Shown here: piece by piece, positions 33,432-41,851 of the stretch | Layout: each line of letters opens with the position of its first letter | Numbering within the stretch: position 1 is the stretch's first letter | Source: Alsobacter ponti | GTDB taxonomy: Bacteria > Pseudomonadota > Alphaproteobacteria > Rhizobiales > Beijerinckiaceae | Length of the DNA stretch: 64,000 nt | Direction of reading: 5' to 3' | Assembly (NCBI RefSeq): GCF_024294805.1 | Contig: NZ_JANCLU010000012.1 | Coordinates: forward strand, 62,001-126,000 | The notes under the pieces: generated by a model | What the model was told of the DNA's origin: nothing | Databases searched by the model: none | Seen by the model: only the letters and a program-made list of their open reading frames with translations | Translations under genes and position numbers: made by a program

Positions 33432-35039
33432 TTACTCGCTGGCGAGGTTATGCTTGGAGCGGTCGGGCTGAACGACGTTGCCGTTCTTCGTCGCCTTGTC
33501 GATCGTGGTCTGGTCCCGCTTGACGTAGGACAACGTGTCCGAGGCCATCAGGAATTCGGACGCGGATTGCCCTTCCGAACTCCTCCACGTAGCGAAATCG
33601 TCGACCACGCAGCCGGATGTCCGCAGGGTCTCGGCATGGGCCTTGAGCAAGGTCAGCCGGGTCTTCGCCGCGGCCACCTCGGCGTCGGAGAAGTCGGGGC
33701 CGAGCGTGGTTGCGAAGTCATCCTCGCTCAGGTTCGCGATCCGGTCGTGCATCTCCCGGCTCATGAGCGGGGGAGGACCGCCGGCCGTCGCGGCAAGGTC
33801 TCCCGGCGCCCCCAGCCTCGTCATGTCCTTGCCCATGCACATGTCGTTGTCGATGCCGGTGACATGGGCCGTGTCGCCGTCGAGCCGAATGAAGAGATTT
33901 TCCGGCTGGCGGTCCATCTGCGCCATGAGGCAGTCGAGCGTCTGCAGGTCGAGCAGACCCTTCTGAAGACTGGCGGTCAGGGCGGGGTGACTGCCTTCTG
34001 GATCGGTGTAGGGCAGGGCGACGAACCTCGTCTTCGGGACGGTCCACTGCCCGTCGTCGTTCTTCTCCGCCTTGCATCTCTTCAGGTTATCGAGGTGCCC
34101 ACGGGCCAGATCGTTATCGTAGCGGGCGATACTACCCGGATCGGTTTCGACGACCCGGTCGTGGCGGACGAGGGATTGCCCCCCGGCCAGTCGCATGGCC
34201 AAGCCGGCCTGGCCGTGATGGATGACGAGGTTCGAGCGCGGAATCGTGTCGCCGATGCCCAGGCGCTCGGCCATGCGCTCGGTGGCGAAATTCCGGGCTC
34301 CGTATTTCATGTCGGACTTGTCGAAGCCGCTGAACCCTTCGCCTAGCGTCAGGTTCTTGCTGCCGCACGCCAACGGCTTCACGATCCGGGTATCGTCTCC
34401 ATAGACCAGCAGCGAAACGCTGTTGACCTTGCCTGAGGCGAAGCCATCCCTGGAGCGGGCCGGATCGACGGCGGCGTCGTTGAGGCCGGGGTTGAAGTCG
34501 GCCGCGTCCCGAACGCCGGCCCGGACGATCGCCATCGCGTCCTCGTGGGTGAGGCCCTTGCCTCCCGCGTTTCGCAGCTGGCCGAGCCGGTTGAGCGCCT
34601 CCAGCTCGGCCGTGGCCATGGAAGCGAGGTTGCGCATCGTCCCGACGCGGCCCGCCTTGTCGGGATCGCCTTCGTGCTGGGTCACGTAGGCGTCGCAGCG
34701 CACGAGGACGGCTGCGAGCTGGTCCTTCATGTCGCGCAGCTGCTTGTCGCTGAGGGAGCCGTGCGCCTGGCCCTCAACCTGCTTGGCCAGGGCCTGATAG
34801 GTTTCCAGATGGGCGAGGGCGCCGCCGTAATGAACGGAGTTCTGGTGCAGGACGCGGCCGAACAGAGTGACGTTGGGCTTGGGCGCTCCGCCCATCTCCC
34901 GCATCAGCTCGGCGCCGGACAGCATGGCCGGACTGGCCTTGACGTCGGGGTCGCGCGTTGGCGCCGCGCGCGCCGCTGTCGCGCTGTCCGGCCGCAGCGC
35001 GTCGATCGAGCTTCGGCTTGGCGAGTGAACTGAGATCAT
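33432..35039 (-). CDS. Candidate type III effector with a kinase-like domain
   Basis: 535 aa. The first about 50 residues are Ser/Ala/Pro/Arg-rich, as in secreted effectors. From about residue 205 the residues expected in a protein- or lipid-kinase fold appear in order: strand LLVYGDDTRIVKPLA with Lys221, helix ARNFATERMAERLG with Glu254, catalytic loop AQMDRQPENLFIRLDG with Asp376 and Asn381, and VTGIDNDMCMG with Asp397. The loop D-R-x3-N and the I-D-N in place of DFG are closer to PI3/4-kinase-like enzymes than to Ser/Thr kinases. ATG 35039 follows CGGAGTTGATCGTC. An operator copy lies 142 bp upstream. Effector status is inferred from the island and that site. Confidence 0.62.
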   Translation of the reverse strand: MISVHSPSRSSIDALRPDSATAARAAPTRDPDVKASPAMLSGAELMREMGGAPKPNVTLFGRVLHQNSVHYGGALAHLETYQALAKQVEGQAHGSLSDKQLRDMKDQLAAVLVRCDAYVTQHEGDPDKAGRVGTMRNLASMATAELEALNRLGQLRNAGGKGLTHEDAMAIVRAGVRDAADFNPGLNDAAVDPARSRDGFASGKVNSVSLLVYGDDTRIVKPLACGSKNLTLGEGFSGFDKSDMKYGARNFATERMAERLGIGDTIPRSNLVIHHGQAGLAMRLAGGQSLVRHDRVVETDPGSIARYDNDLARGHLDNLKRCKAEKNDDGQWTVPKTRFVALPYTDPEGSHPALTASLQKGLLDLQTLDCLMAQMDRQPENLFIRLDGDTAHVTGIDNDMCMGKDMTRLGAPGDLAATAGGPPPLMSREMHDRIANLSEDDFATTLGPDFSDAEVAAAKTRLTLLKAHAETLRTSGCVVDDFATWRSSEGQSASEFLMASDTLSYVKRDQTTIDKATKNGNVVQPDRSKHNLASE

Positions 35040-35181
35040 GACGATCAACTCCGTGCATCGGCAATGCAGTCGCGTCCGCGCGATGGCCGCGGATCGGAAC
35101 CAGCCGGCATTTCGTAAGTCGGGTCGCTGGTGACCCTGGCTTTCCAGGCATAAATCCATGCCATGGCTGCCCGGCCGCGCT

Positions 35182-35197
35182 TGTGCCGAACGTGACA
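35182..35197. promoter_or_regulatory. Island operator copy 5 (minus strand TGTCACGTTCGGCACA)
   Basis: 16-bp dyad oriented like the others with respect to the downstream minus-strand gene, 142 bp before its ATG at 35039. The longer gap implies a long untranslated leader or a different start for the effector gene. Confidence 0.65.
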
Positions 35198-35330
35198 AGT
35201 GGAGCCCGTGGTGCCGACCGTCGCGCTCCGCCGTCGCATCGCTTCGAACAAGCGATCGCGGTGGGCGCCGGCTCAGCGCCCATCGGGTTTTCTTCCCAGT
35301 CAAATCGGCAAGGGAAGGCGGGCCCCGTCC

Positions 35331-35780
35331 TCAGATGCGGACGAGGACCTCCGCCGCGTCGACAGGAGCAGGCGACATGTCGATCTCGGGTTCGTCGCCG
35401 GCCAGGGCCGCGCGCAACGACCTGACGCGGCCGGGTAGTTCGTCCAGAAACATCTCCAGCGCTTCGGCATCGATGATGCCGAGCGCAGGCGCGGCCCAGA
35501 GAACCAGTCGGCCCGCCACGTCCGCGCCGACACGAAAGAGCTGGCCGTCGCCGTCGGGCGCATTGGCCCTCAGCAGCATGAGGGCGAGCGCATAGTCCGG
35601 ATGGGCGGGAAGGGGGCCGAGGTCGCAGGTCAGCATCACGACGCCGCCCTCCAGCGCGATCTCCACCTCGACGTCGTCGCCGAGCGCAAGCGTGCACGCG
35701 TCGCCCACCAGGGGGACCGCGGACATGCCCAGGCGCTTCCAGAGGTCTTCCATCAGGTTCGCCATGTCCGTGCTGCTCAT
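35331..35780 (-). CDS. CesT/SycE-family effector chaperone, probably for the ExoU-like protein
   Basis: 149 aa, acidic. The plan is typical: helix MANLMEDLWKRLGMSAVPLV, strands ACTLALGDDVEVEIALEGG and VVMLTCDLGPLP, and a long C-terminal helix, DAEALEMFLDELPGRVRSLR. It lies 31 bp downstream of the phospholipase gene on the same strand, the arrangement of exoU and its chaperone gene spcU in Pseudomonas. Expected to bind the effector N-terminus in the cytosol. Confidence 0.8.
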   Translation of the reverse strand: MSSTDMANLMEDLWKRLGMSAVPLVGDACTLALGDDVEVEIALEGGVVMLTCDLGPLPAHPDYALALMLLRANAPDGDGQLFRVGADVAGRLVLWAAPALGIIDAEALEMFLDELPGRVRSLRAALAGDEPEIDMSPAPVDAAEVLVRI

Positions 35781-35811
35781 CGTCCTCTCCTGACTTGGGC
35801 TCGCCGGTGTC

Positions 35812-37875
35812 TCAAATCCCGGCTTTGGCGATCATGTCCTTCAACTTGGCGGCGAACGCCGCATGCTGATGCCGGCCGGTGCGGTCGGACTTGGTCGCGA
35901 AATGGTCGATCGCATAGCTCAGCGCCTGCTTGACCTGATCGGCGGTGACGGCGTCCCGCAAGTCGACGGCCACCTTGGCCAGGAGCTTGCCGCCCGATCC
36001 GTCGCCTTGCCTGTAGAGTTTCCTGATGAGCGGGCCGTCGCCCTTCAGGAGTTTGAAGGCGAGTTCTTGGCCGGCGATGTCGTTGCTCATGCGCGCCATG
36101 CTCGCCATGGCGGGGCTGTTGAACGCGCCTCCCGCCCGGCCGAGCGCGCCGAGCGCGGCGCCGGCGCCGTCCGGGTAATCTCGATGGGCCTCCCGCGCGA
36201 TGTAGGCGAGGCGCTCGGGGTCGCCGGCGGATGCGCGGTCGAGTTGGGCGAGGAGGCCGGAGAGCCGCCCCCCCGGCTGCAGTTCCCTGCGCAGGTCGGC
36301 TTGCGAAGCGGCGCCGCCGAGTTCGGCGACCGCAACGTCGATCTCGTCCAGGATCGAGGACACGGAGTCGCGAAATGCGTCGATCTCCTGCGCGGCCTTG
36401 TCTCCGGACATGGCGAGGTTTGTCAGCTCCTCGCGGGTGAGGGCGTTCAACGCCGCCGAGAGGTTGGGCAACGTCGTCGTGCGCGGCGCCAGCTGGCGCT
36501 CCATCTGGCGGGTCATGCCCTGTTCCGCCATGGCGATGAGCGCCTGCTGGTCGGCATAATCCATCCTGAGCGCCAGCGTGCCCGCCAATCCGGAGTAGTC
36601 CTTGTGGGGAAGCTTCAACCCGACTTGGAAGACGCTTTGCGGATCGCCCGCGAGAAAGAGGTTCTTGCGGTAGATGCCGCGATCGAACTTCGCTCCGGCG
36701 ATGAGGTTTTCCGCATTGGCGCCGTTCGGGCGCATGGTGGCGTCGCCCGCGAGCATGCGATCGAGATTTTCGTCCTCGAAGTCCACGACGCTGCGCTGGC
36801 CGTCGGGCAGGCCGCCCAGTTTCGGGCGGAACTCGGTGTTGTCGCTGGTGGGAAGGTTGTTGCGGATCCCGCCGTCCCTGAAGGTCAGTTCGCCGCGTCC
36901 GCGCACGTCGATCCTGACGGACTCGAAGACAGGCGGCAGCGCCGCCGAAGCGTGAATCGCGCGAGCCACGTCCAGTTCCGGCGTTGACCCGGCGTCGAAC
37001 AAGAACTCCTGCGGCGCGAGCGTGCGGCCATGCGCCCTCTCGTTCACGATCGTGCCGGTGACGTGAAGGTTCTTGATGCCGGGGACGAAGGCCGAGAGGC
37101 GCTGCAGATCGCCGAACGTCACCCCCTCGCCGCCGGCCAATCTGGCGCGCAGGTCATCGACGAAGGCCTTCTGCTCGGCGGTGAACGCCGGTCCGGTTGT
37201 CTCCCTGGCGTCGATGCGGCTGAGCGCGGTGTCGCGCAGGCACCCGCGGACGAAGTTTTCGAACGCGATCGCCTTGTAGCCCGCGCCGCCCTGCCCAAGG
37301 GACTTGAGTGCGACAGTGATGCCGCTGGCGTTCACGCCGATCATCCCGGCGATGTCCGATGTCGCGGCCAGCTGCCGGAACTCTTCCGCGCTCATTCCGC
37401 AAGCCCAGCAGGCCGCCGTCAGGGAGCCGATGGAGGCGCCATAGACGTCCTTCATCGTCTCGCCGACGCCGGCCTTTTCCCAGGCTTCCAGCACGCCGGG
37501 AAGGGCGTTGCCCTTTCCGCCGCCACCCGCCACGTTGCCCTCGCGGATCGGCGGGGCGTGCCTGATGACCGTCACCCGGCCATCGTCGTGGCGACGGATG
37601 ATGGGCAGGCCTCCGCCGGGATTGGGACGTGCGGAGCGCCAGGCCGTCTTGTCGGCCGACTGAGAGGACCGGGCTTCCGCCGTGCGGACGCCCGCCGGGC
37701 CGGCCGAATCCCGGCCGCCGCTGACCGCGCCGGAGCGAGCCCTGACCTCGGCGCCTCCTCGCGTGCGGCCGCCCTCCGATGTCGTGGAGGCCGACGGCGC
37801 ATCCAGGCGCTGCGAGTCCGCGCCTCCGACGGGATGATAGCCCGCACGGCGCAATGGCTGGTCGATGTGTGTCAT
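35812..37875 (-). CDS. ExoU-like patatin phospholipase, candidate type III effector
   Basis: 687 aa, the same length as P. aeruginosa ExoU. Residues 1-90 are Ser/Arg/Gly-rich without a Sec signal. The patatin core shows the glycine-rich oxyanion motif AGGGGKGNALPGVLEAWEKA (about 116-135), the nucleophile elbow VYGASIGSLTAACW with Ser148 in G-x-S-x-G, and the dyad acid Asp334 in FRDGGIRNNLP. ExoU has Ser142 and Asp344. A long helical C-terminal region (about 440-687) would correspond to the membrane-binding part. Predicted activity: phospholipase A2 in the host cell. ATG 37875; operator copy 6 is 64 bp upstream and a CesT-type chaperone gene follows. Confidence 0.82.
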   Translation of the reverse strand: MTHIDQPLRRAGYHPVGGADSQRLDAPSASTTSEGGRTRGGAEVRARSGAVSGGRDSAGPAGVRTAEARSSQSADKTAWRSARPNPGGGLPIIRRHDDGRVTVIRHAPPIREGNVAGGGGKGNALPGVLEAWEKAGVGETMKDVYGASIGSLTAACWACGMSAEEFRQLAATSDIAGMIGVNASGITVALKSLGQGGAGYKAIAFENFVRGCLRDTALSRIDARETTGPAFTAEQKAFVDDLRARLAGGEGVTFGDLQRLSAFVPGIKNLHVTGTIVNERAHGRTLAPQEFLFDAGSTPELDVARAIHASAALPPVFESVRIDVRGRGELTFRDGGIRNNLPTSDNTEFRPKLGGLPDGQRSVVDFEDENLDRMLAGDATMRPNGANAENLIAGAKFDRGIYRKNLFLAGDPQSVFQVGLKLPHKDYSGLAGTLALRMDYADQQALIAMAEQGMTRQMERQLAPRTTTLPNLSAALNALTREELTNLAMSGDKAAQEIDAFRDSVSSILDEIDVAVAELGGAASQADLRRELQPGGRLSGLLAQLDRASAGDPERLAYIAREAHRDYPDGAGAALGALGRAGGAFNSPAMASMARMSNDIAGQELAFKLLKGDGPLIRKLYRQGDGSGGKLLAKVAVDLRDAVTADQVKQALSYAIDHFATKSDRTGRHQHAAFAAKLKDMIAKAGI

Positions 37876-37939
37876 GGGCCCCCCCCGTGGTGATCCGCGG
37901 ACTGTGCGTTCCACGTTAGGGGCGAAGCAGATGCGGCCC

Positions 37940-37955
37940 TGTGCTGAACGTGACA
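37940..37955. promoter_or_regulatory. Island operator copy 6 (minus strand TGTCACGTTCAGCACA)
   Basis: 16-bp dyad between the sctU stop and the ExoU-like effector gene, 64 bp before its ATG. Oriented like copy 5 on the minus strand, it suggests that the effector gene has its own promoter although it follows the apparatus operon. Confidence 0.68.
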
Positions 37956-37981
37956 AACGCCACGCACTCCGGGCCTCGGCT

Positions 37982-39103
37982 TCAATTTCGGAGGTCGCTC
38001 CTGTGGTCGCCATCCTCGATGTCGAGCACGCCATGCCCGAGCGGCTGCTGGTACAGCCGGTCGCGGTGGCGTTCGACCCACGCCAGGATTTCGGCGACGG
38101 CCTGCAACCACTCGTCAGGGACCTCGCCCTGCGGCGTCGCGGCCGCGTAGAGACCGCGCGCCAGCTTCACGTGCCGGAACACCGGGACGCCAGCCTCCTC
38201 CGCCGCCGCGCGCAGGCGCACGGCGCGGTCTCCTCGGGCGCGGTCGATGACGAGGGGCAGTGGAACGTCCGGCGGCTCGTACAGGATCGCGACGGCGATG
38301 TGCGTGGGGTTGACCACCAGCGCGGTCGGCTTCTTCTGCGCGTGTCCGCCATCGCCCATGACGAGCTCGAAGGCGAGCTGGCGACGGTGACCTTTGACGT
38401 GGGGATCGCCCTCGCTCTCCTTGTACTCCCGCTTCACCTCGTCCTTGGTCATCATCAACTCCTTGGTGTGGGAGTAGCGCTGCCAGGCGAGGTCGGCCAC
38501 GGCGACGACGATGAAGACGAGGGCGCTCGAGGCGAGGATTTGCGCCAGGGTGGCGGCCGTAATCCCGGCGAGGCAAGGCATGCCGCAGGGAAGCCCGACG
38601 ACATAGGCGCCCATCGCTTCACGCACGATGCCGAACACCACGACGGCGAGCGCGGCGATCTTGAGCAGCGCCTTGAGGATCTCGACCAGCTGCTTCTTGG
38701 AGAAGATGCGCTTGAAGCCGCTGGCCGGGCTGATCTTGGACAAGGACGGGGTGATGCCCTGCAGGGCGAAGAGGCTGCCGATCTGCAGATAGTTGGCCGC
38801 GATGCCCACCACGATGGTCACCAGCAGTAGCGGCGCCAGGATCGAGACCGCCCCGCGGGCGACCGCCTCGATCGCGACGTTGGCCCGGGTGTGGAAGTCC
38901 TGGGCTCCGTCCGCCGCCACGGCGTCCAGCATCGAGACGATCGTCGTGACGGTGCCCGGGAACGTCACCCACACATACGCGACGACGCCGAGCAGGGAGG
39001 CCGTGGTCACGAGTTCCTGGCTGCGCGCCACCTGGCCCTTCGCGCGGGCGTCTCGCTCCTTCTTCGGGGTCGGGAGCTCCGTTTTCTCGCCGCCCTCGCT
39101 CAC
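37982..39103 (-). CDS. sctU: Type III export switch protein SctU (YscU/FlhB family)
   Basis: 373 aa. N-terminal SEGGEKTELPTPKKERDARA and KGQVARSQEL are typical, then four transmembrane helices, and the cytoplasmic domain with the autocleavage motif NPTH at residues 265-268 in ALVVNPTHIAVAILY. Cleavage between Asn and Pro switches export from early to later substrates. The GTG start at 39103 overlaps the sctT stop. The C-terminus (LGHGVLDIEDGDHRSDLRN) is slightly longer than in YscU. Confidence 0.96.
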   Translation of the reverse strand: MSEGGEKTELPTPKKERDARAKGQVARSQELVTTASLLGVVAYVWVTFPGTVTTIVSMLDAVAADGAQDFHTRANVAIEAVARGAVSILAPLLLVTIVVGIAANYLQIGSLFALQGITPSLSKISPASGFKRIFSKKQLVEILKALLKIAALAVVVFGIVREAMGAYVVGLPCGMPCLAGITAATLAQILASSALVFIVVAVADLAWQRYSHTKELMMTKDEVKREYKESEGDPHVKGHRRQLAFELVMGDGGHAQKKPTALVVNPTHIAVAILYEPPDVPLPLVIDRARGDRAVRLRAAAEEAGVPVFRHVKLARGLYAAATPQGEVPDEWLQAVAEILAWVERHRDRLYQQPLGHGVLDIEDGDHRSDLRN

Positions 39104-39927
39104 CGTGCCGGTCCTGGCGGCGAGCGGGCGTCGATGAGCCGGAAGTAACCGGCGATGGCTCCCTGCTGGTCGATGAGCTTGCGGGTGGCGAAGGGGAGCA
39201 GGTAGGAGCAGTAGAAGACGAGCATCAGGGCGGCGATGCCGGACTTGATCGGCATCGCCACGACGAAGACCTGGATCTGCGGCGCGAAACGGCTGACGAG
39301 CGCGAGCGCGAACTCGGCGATGAACATGGCGGCGACGATGGGGCCGGCCAGCAGCAGGATCATCGCCATGCCCGCGTCGAAGATTTGCAGGACGAGAGCC
39401 GGCGTCTCGGGCCCGAGGATCGGCATCGCGCGGCCCGCCGGCCAAAGCCGGAACGAGCCATAGGCGACGCCGAGCATGCCGAGGAAGGCGCCCGTCGCCA
39501 TGATGTAGGTGACGAAGGCCTGCGAGAACAAGAGGCCCAGCGGCGAGGACTCCTGCCCCAGAAGGGGGTCGATGCTGGAGGCGATCGCGGCTCCGCGCTG
39601 GTTGTCGATCAGCGCGCCGGCGCCGCCCACTGTCCAGACGATCCATCCGATCAGGTAACCGAGCAGCAGCCCGATCGCGTAGTCCTTTCCGAAGTGCGCC
39701 GCCAGCAGGAACGGATGCCCCTTCAGCGCGGCCGCCGCCTCGAAATGGACGGGCGCGGCGGGGATGGCGAGCACGAACACCACGGCCGTGCGCGCCAGCC
39801 GCGGCACCGCGGTCGGCGCGAACACCTGAGAGCCGGCCAGGAAGCCGTAGAGCCGGGGCAGCGTGATGAGGAACGCCATCCACTCGCGGTCGAAGAGGGA
39901 CAGGAGGGCGCGCACCGGCTCCAGCAT
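39100..39927 (-). CDS. sctT: Type III export apparatus protein SctT
   Basis: 275 aa, about eight helices of the YscT/SpaR/FliR family. Recognisable parts are MAFLITLPRLYGFLAGSQVF, GWIVWTVGGAGALIDNQRGA, MATGAFLGMLGVAYGSFRLWP and VAMPIKSGIAALMLVFYCSY. ATG 39927 overlaps the sctS stop by one base. With SctR and SctS it builds the conical export gate core. Confidence 0.95.
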   Translation of the reverse strand: MLEPVRALLSLFDREWMAFLITLPRLYGFLAGSQVFAPTAVPRLARTAVVFVLAIPAAPVHFEAAAALKGHPFLLAAHFGKDYAIGLLLGYLIGWIVWTVGGAGALIDNQRGAAIASSIDPLLGQESSPLGLLFSQAFVTYIMATGAFLGMLGVAYGSFRLWPAGRAMPILGPETPALVLQIFDAGMAMILLLAGPIVAAMFIAEFALALVSRFAPQIQVFVVAMPIKSGIAALMLVFYCSYLLPFATRKLIDQQGAIAGYFRLIDARSPPGPAR

Positions 39928-40193
39928 CACATCATGCCCGGAAAGCCGTCGAACAGCTTGGTGGTGAAGGTGACCATTTCCGAGCCGAAGAAGCCGGCCA
40001 TGGCGGCGATGGTGGCCCCGACCGCGATCAGCTTGATGGCGAAGGGAAGCGTCTGCTCCTGGATTTGCGTCAAGGCTTGCAGCAGGCCGACGATGAGGCC
40101 GACGGCCGACGCCACGATGATCGGCGGCATCGACAGGATCATGACGAGCATCATCGACTCGGACAGGTACTGGAGAGCCAGCTGCGGTGACAT
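39927..40193 (-). CDS. sctS: Type III export apparatus protein SctS
   Basis: 88 aa, two hydrophobic hairpin helices. LSESMMLVMILSMPPIIVAS and GLIVGLLQALTQIQEQTLPF with the LQAxTQIQEQTL signature define the YscS/FliQ family. It lies between sctR (9-bp gap) and sctT. Confidence 0.96.
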   Translation of the reverse strand: MSPQLALQYLSESMMLVMILSMPPIIVASAVGLIVGLLQALTQIQEQTLPFAIKLIAVGATIAAMAGFFGSEMVTFTTKLFDGFPGMM

Positions 40194-40202
40194 CGCCGCG
40201 CC

Positions 40203-40847
40203 TCAGGTGACGTAGGTCTTGACCAGCCCGAGGATCAGGCGGGACCAGCCATCGACAGTCACGAACAGGAAGAGCTTGAACGGCAGCGAGATGGTGAGCG
40301 GGCTGACCATCATCATCCCCATGGCGAGCAGCACGTTGGAGACGATGAGGTCGATCGCGATGAAGGGCAGGTAGAGAAGAAACCCGATCTGAAACGCCTC
40401 CCTCAACTGTGAGACCGTGAAGGCCGGCAACACCACCGCCAGACTGTCGCCCGTGAGCTTGGCCGAGAGTTCCGGCGGCCAGAGCGAGCGGGCCGCCTCC
40501 AGGAAGAAGGCCTTCTCGCGTGGCGCCGCGTGCGCGTTGAGGAAGGTGGTGAGGGGACGGCTGGCGCCCTCGTAGGCGGCGCGCAGGCCTTCGATGCTGG
40601 CGAAGTCCTGCGGTGTGGCCGTGAGGATGGTGATCGTTTCCGCGGCCACCGGGGTCATGATGTAGCCCGACAGGATGATCGCCAGCGCGTTGAGGGCCAT
40701 GTTCGGAGGAATCTGCTGCACGCCGAGCGCGTTGCGGACGAGCAGAAACACCACGGACAGCTTGACGAACGACGAGGCCACGACCGCGAGGAACGGAAAC
40801 AAGGCGGCCAGCGCCAGCACCAGGATGAGGTTCAGCGGATCGACCAT
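40203..40847 (-). CDS. sctR: Type III export apparatus protein SctR
   Basis: 214 aa. VVASSFVKLSVVFLLVRNAL and GVQQIPPNMALNALAIILSG are the family-defining FliP/YscR motifs, followed by LREAFQIGFLLYLPFIAIDL and NVLLAMGMMMVSPLTISLPF. No cleavable signal as in FliP, which fits virulence systems. ATG 40847 is five bases after the sctQ stop. Confidence 0.97.
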   Translation of the reverse strand: MVDPLNLILVLALAALFPFLAVVASSFVKLSVVFLLVRNALGVQQIPPNMALNALAIILSGYIMTPVAAETITILTATPQDFASIEGLRAAYEGASRPLTTFLNAHAAPREKAFFLEAARSLWPPELSAKLTGDSLAVVLPAFTVSQLREAFQIGFLLYLPFIAIDLIVSNVLLAMGMMMVSPLTISLPFKLFLFVTVDGWSRLILGLVKTYVT

Positions 40848-40852
40848 GGCCG

Positions 40853-41851
40853 TCAGCGCCCGATCCGCACGATGCGCACGGCAAGGCGGTCGTCGATCCG
40901 CACGAGCGTGCCGTGCCCGACCACGAAATCGCCGGCCCGCAGGACGACGGCGTCGTGCTCCGCGATGTCCGGGGGAGCCAGCGGCACGATCGATCCCGGC
41001 GCGAGGCTTCCGATGTCCGAGACGGACAGGGTCGCCTGCCCGATGTCGCAATGCAGGGTGACGGGAAGGTCCGCCAGTGGATGGTTCGCGGTCTCGGACA
41101 TGGCGTCGATGGTTCCCGTCGAAAAGAAGTGCGACTTGCGCGGCGCGAGGACCTCGCCGAGCGTTCCGTCCGCCGCGGTGGGGAGGCGATGTCCGCGCAG
41201 CCGCAGGAGCAAAGCCGGCGACTCGGCCGGGAGGACGATCACGTCGCCGGGTGCGAGAGCCCGCAGCTCGTGCAATGGAAGGTCGATGCCGCCGATCGAC
41301 CAGTAGACCGGCTCGGTCATGGCCTCGGCGATGTGCCGGGACACGGCGCGGGGCTGGAGCGACGACTCGTCCAGCATGGCGACGAGGTCGGCTGCCGCGG
41401 CGCCGATCCGGAACGTGGCGCCGTCGGGTTCCGCCACATGCATCCAAAGCCGCGGCCTTCGCAGATCGGCCGCGAGGCCGCGCCAGTCTCCACGCGCGGC
41501 GATGCGCCATGGCGCGGCGGCAAGCCCGGGGAAGCGCTCGACGAGCCATGCCGCCTGGCCGAACTCGATGGCCGCCCGCAGGGGCTCGGGCAGCGCGGGA
41601 AGGTCGTCCTGTTCCAGGTCGAGCCCGAGGAGGCTGGTAAAGGGGAAGCTGTCGACCGCGAGCAGGATCGTCGCGCCCTGGCCGTCCCGCAATTGGACGC
41701 AGGACGCGCCGGCGGCGGGCTCGTCCAGGTCGAGCAGCCGCACGGGGCGGCCGGCCAGGCGAACATCGTCCGCCACGTGCGAGGCGAGCGCGTTGTGAAG
41801 CGCGACGGAGTCGGCCGTCAGGTCGAGTCGAGGGAAGACGGGGGCGGTCAT
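40853..41851 (-). CDS. sctQ: Type III cytoplasmic sorting-platform protein SctQ
   Basis: 332 aa. The C-terminal SpoA (FliN-like) domain is clear from about residue 255: LPVTLHCDIGQATLSVSDIG, LAPGSIVPLAPPD, VVLRAGDFVVGHGTLVRIDD. A second SpoA-like part precedes it (about 170-240). An in-frame ATG at 41101 could give an 82-aa SctQ-C as in YscQ. The start overlaps the sctP stop by four bases. SctQ forms the pods connecting SctK to SctL/SctN. Confidence 0.88.
   Translation of the reverse strand: MTAPVFPRLDLTADSVALHNALASHVADDVRLAGRPVRLLDLDEPAAGASCVQLRDGQGATILLAVDSFPFTSLLGLDLEQDDLPALPEPLRAAIEFGQAAWLVERFPGLAAAPWRIAARGDWRGLAADLRRPRLWMHVAEPDGATFRIGAAAADLVAMLDESSLQPRAVSRHIAEAMTEPVYWSIGGIDLPLHELRALAPGDVIVLPAESPALLLRLRGHRLPTAADGTLGEVLAPRKSHFFSTGTIDAMSETANHPLADLPVTLHCDIGQATLSVSDIGSLAPGSIVPLAPPDIAEHDAVVLRAGDFVVGHGTLVRIDDRLAVRIVRIGR

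Noticed and set aside
35045-35164. 39-codon minus-strand frame just after operator copy 5
   Set aside because: No ribosome site before its ATG and no recognisable protein character; it lies in the leader of the kinase-like effector gene.
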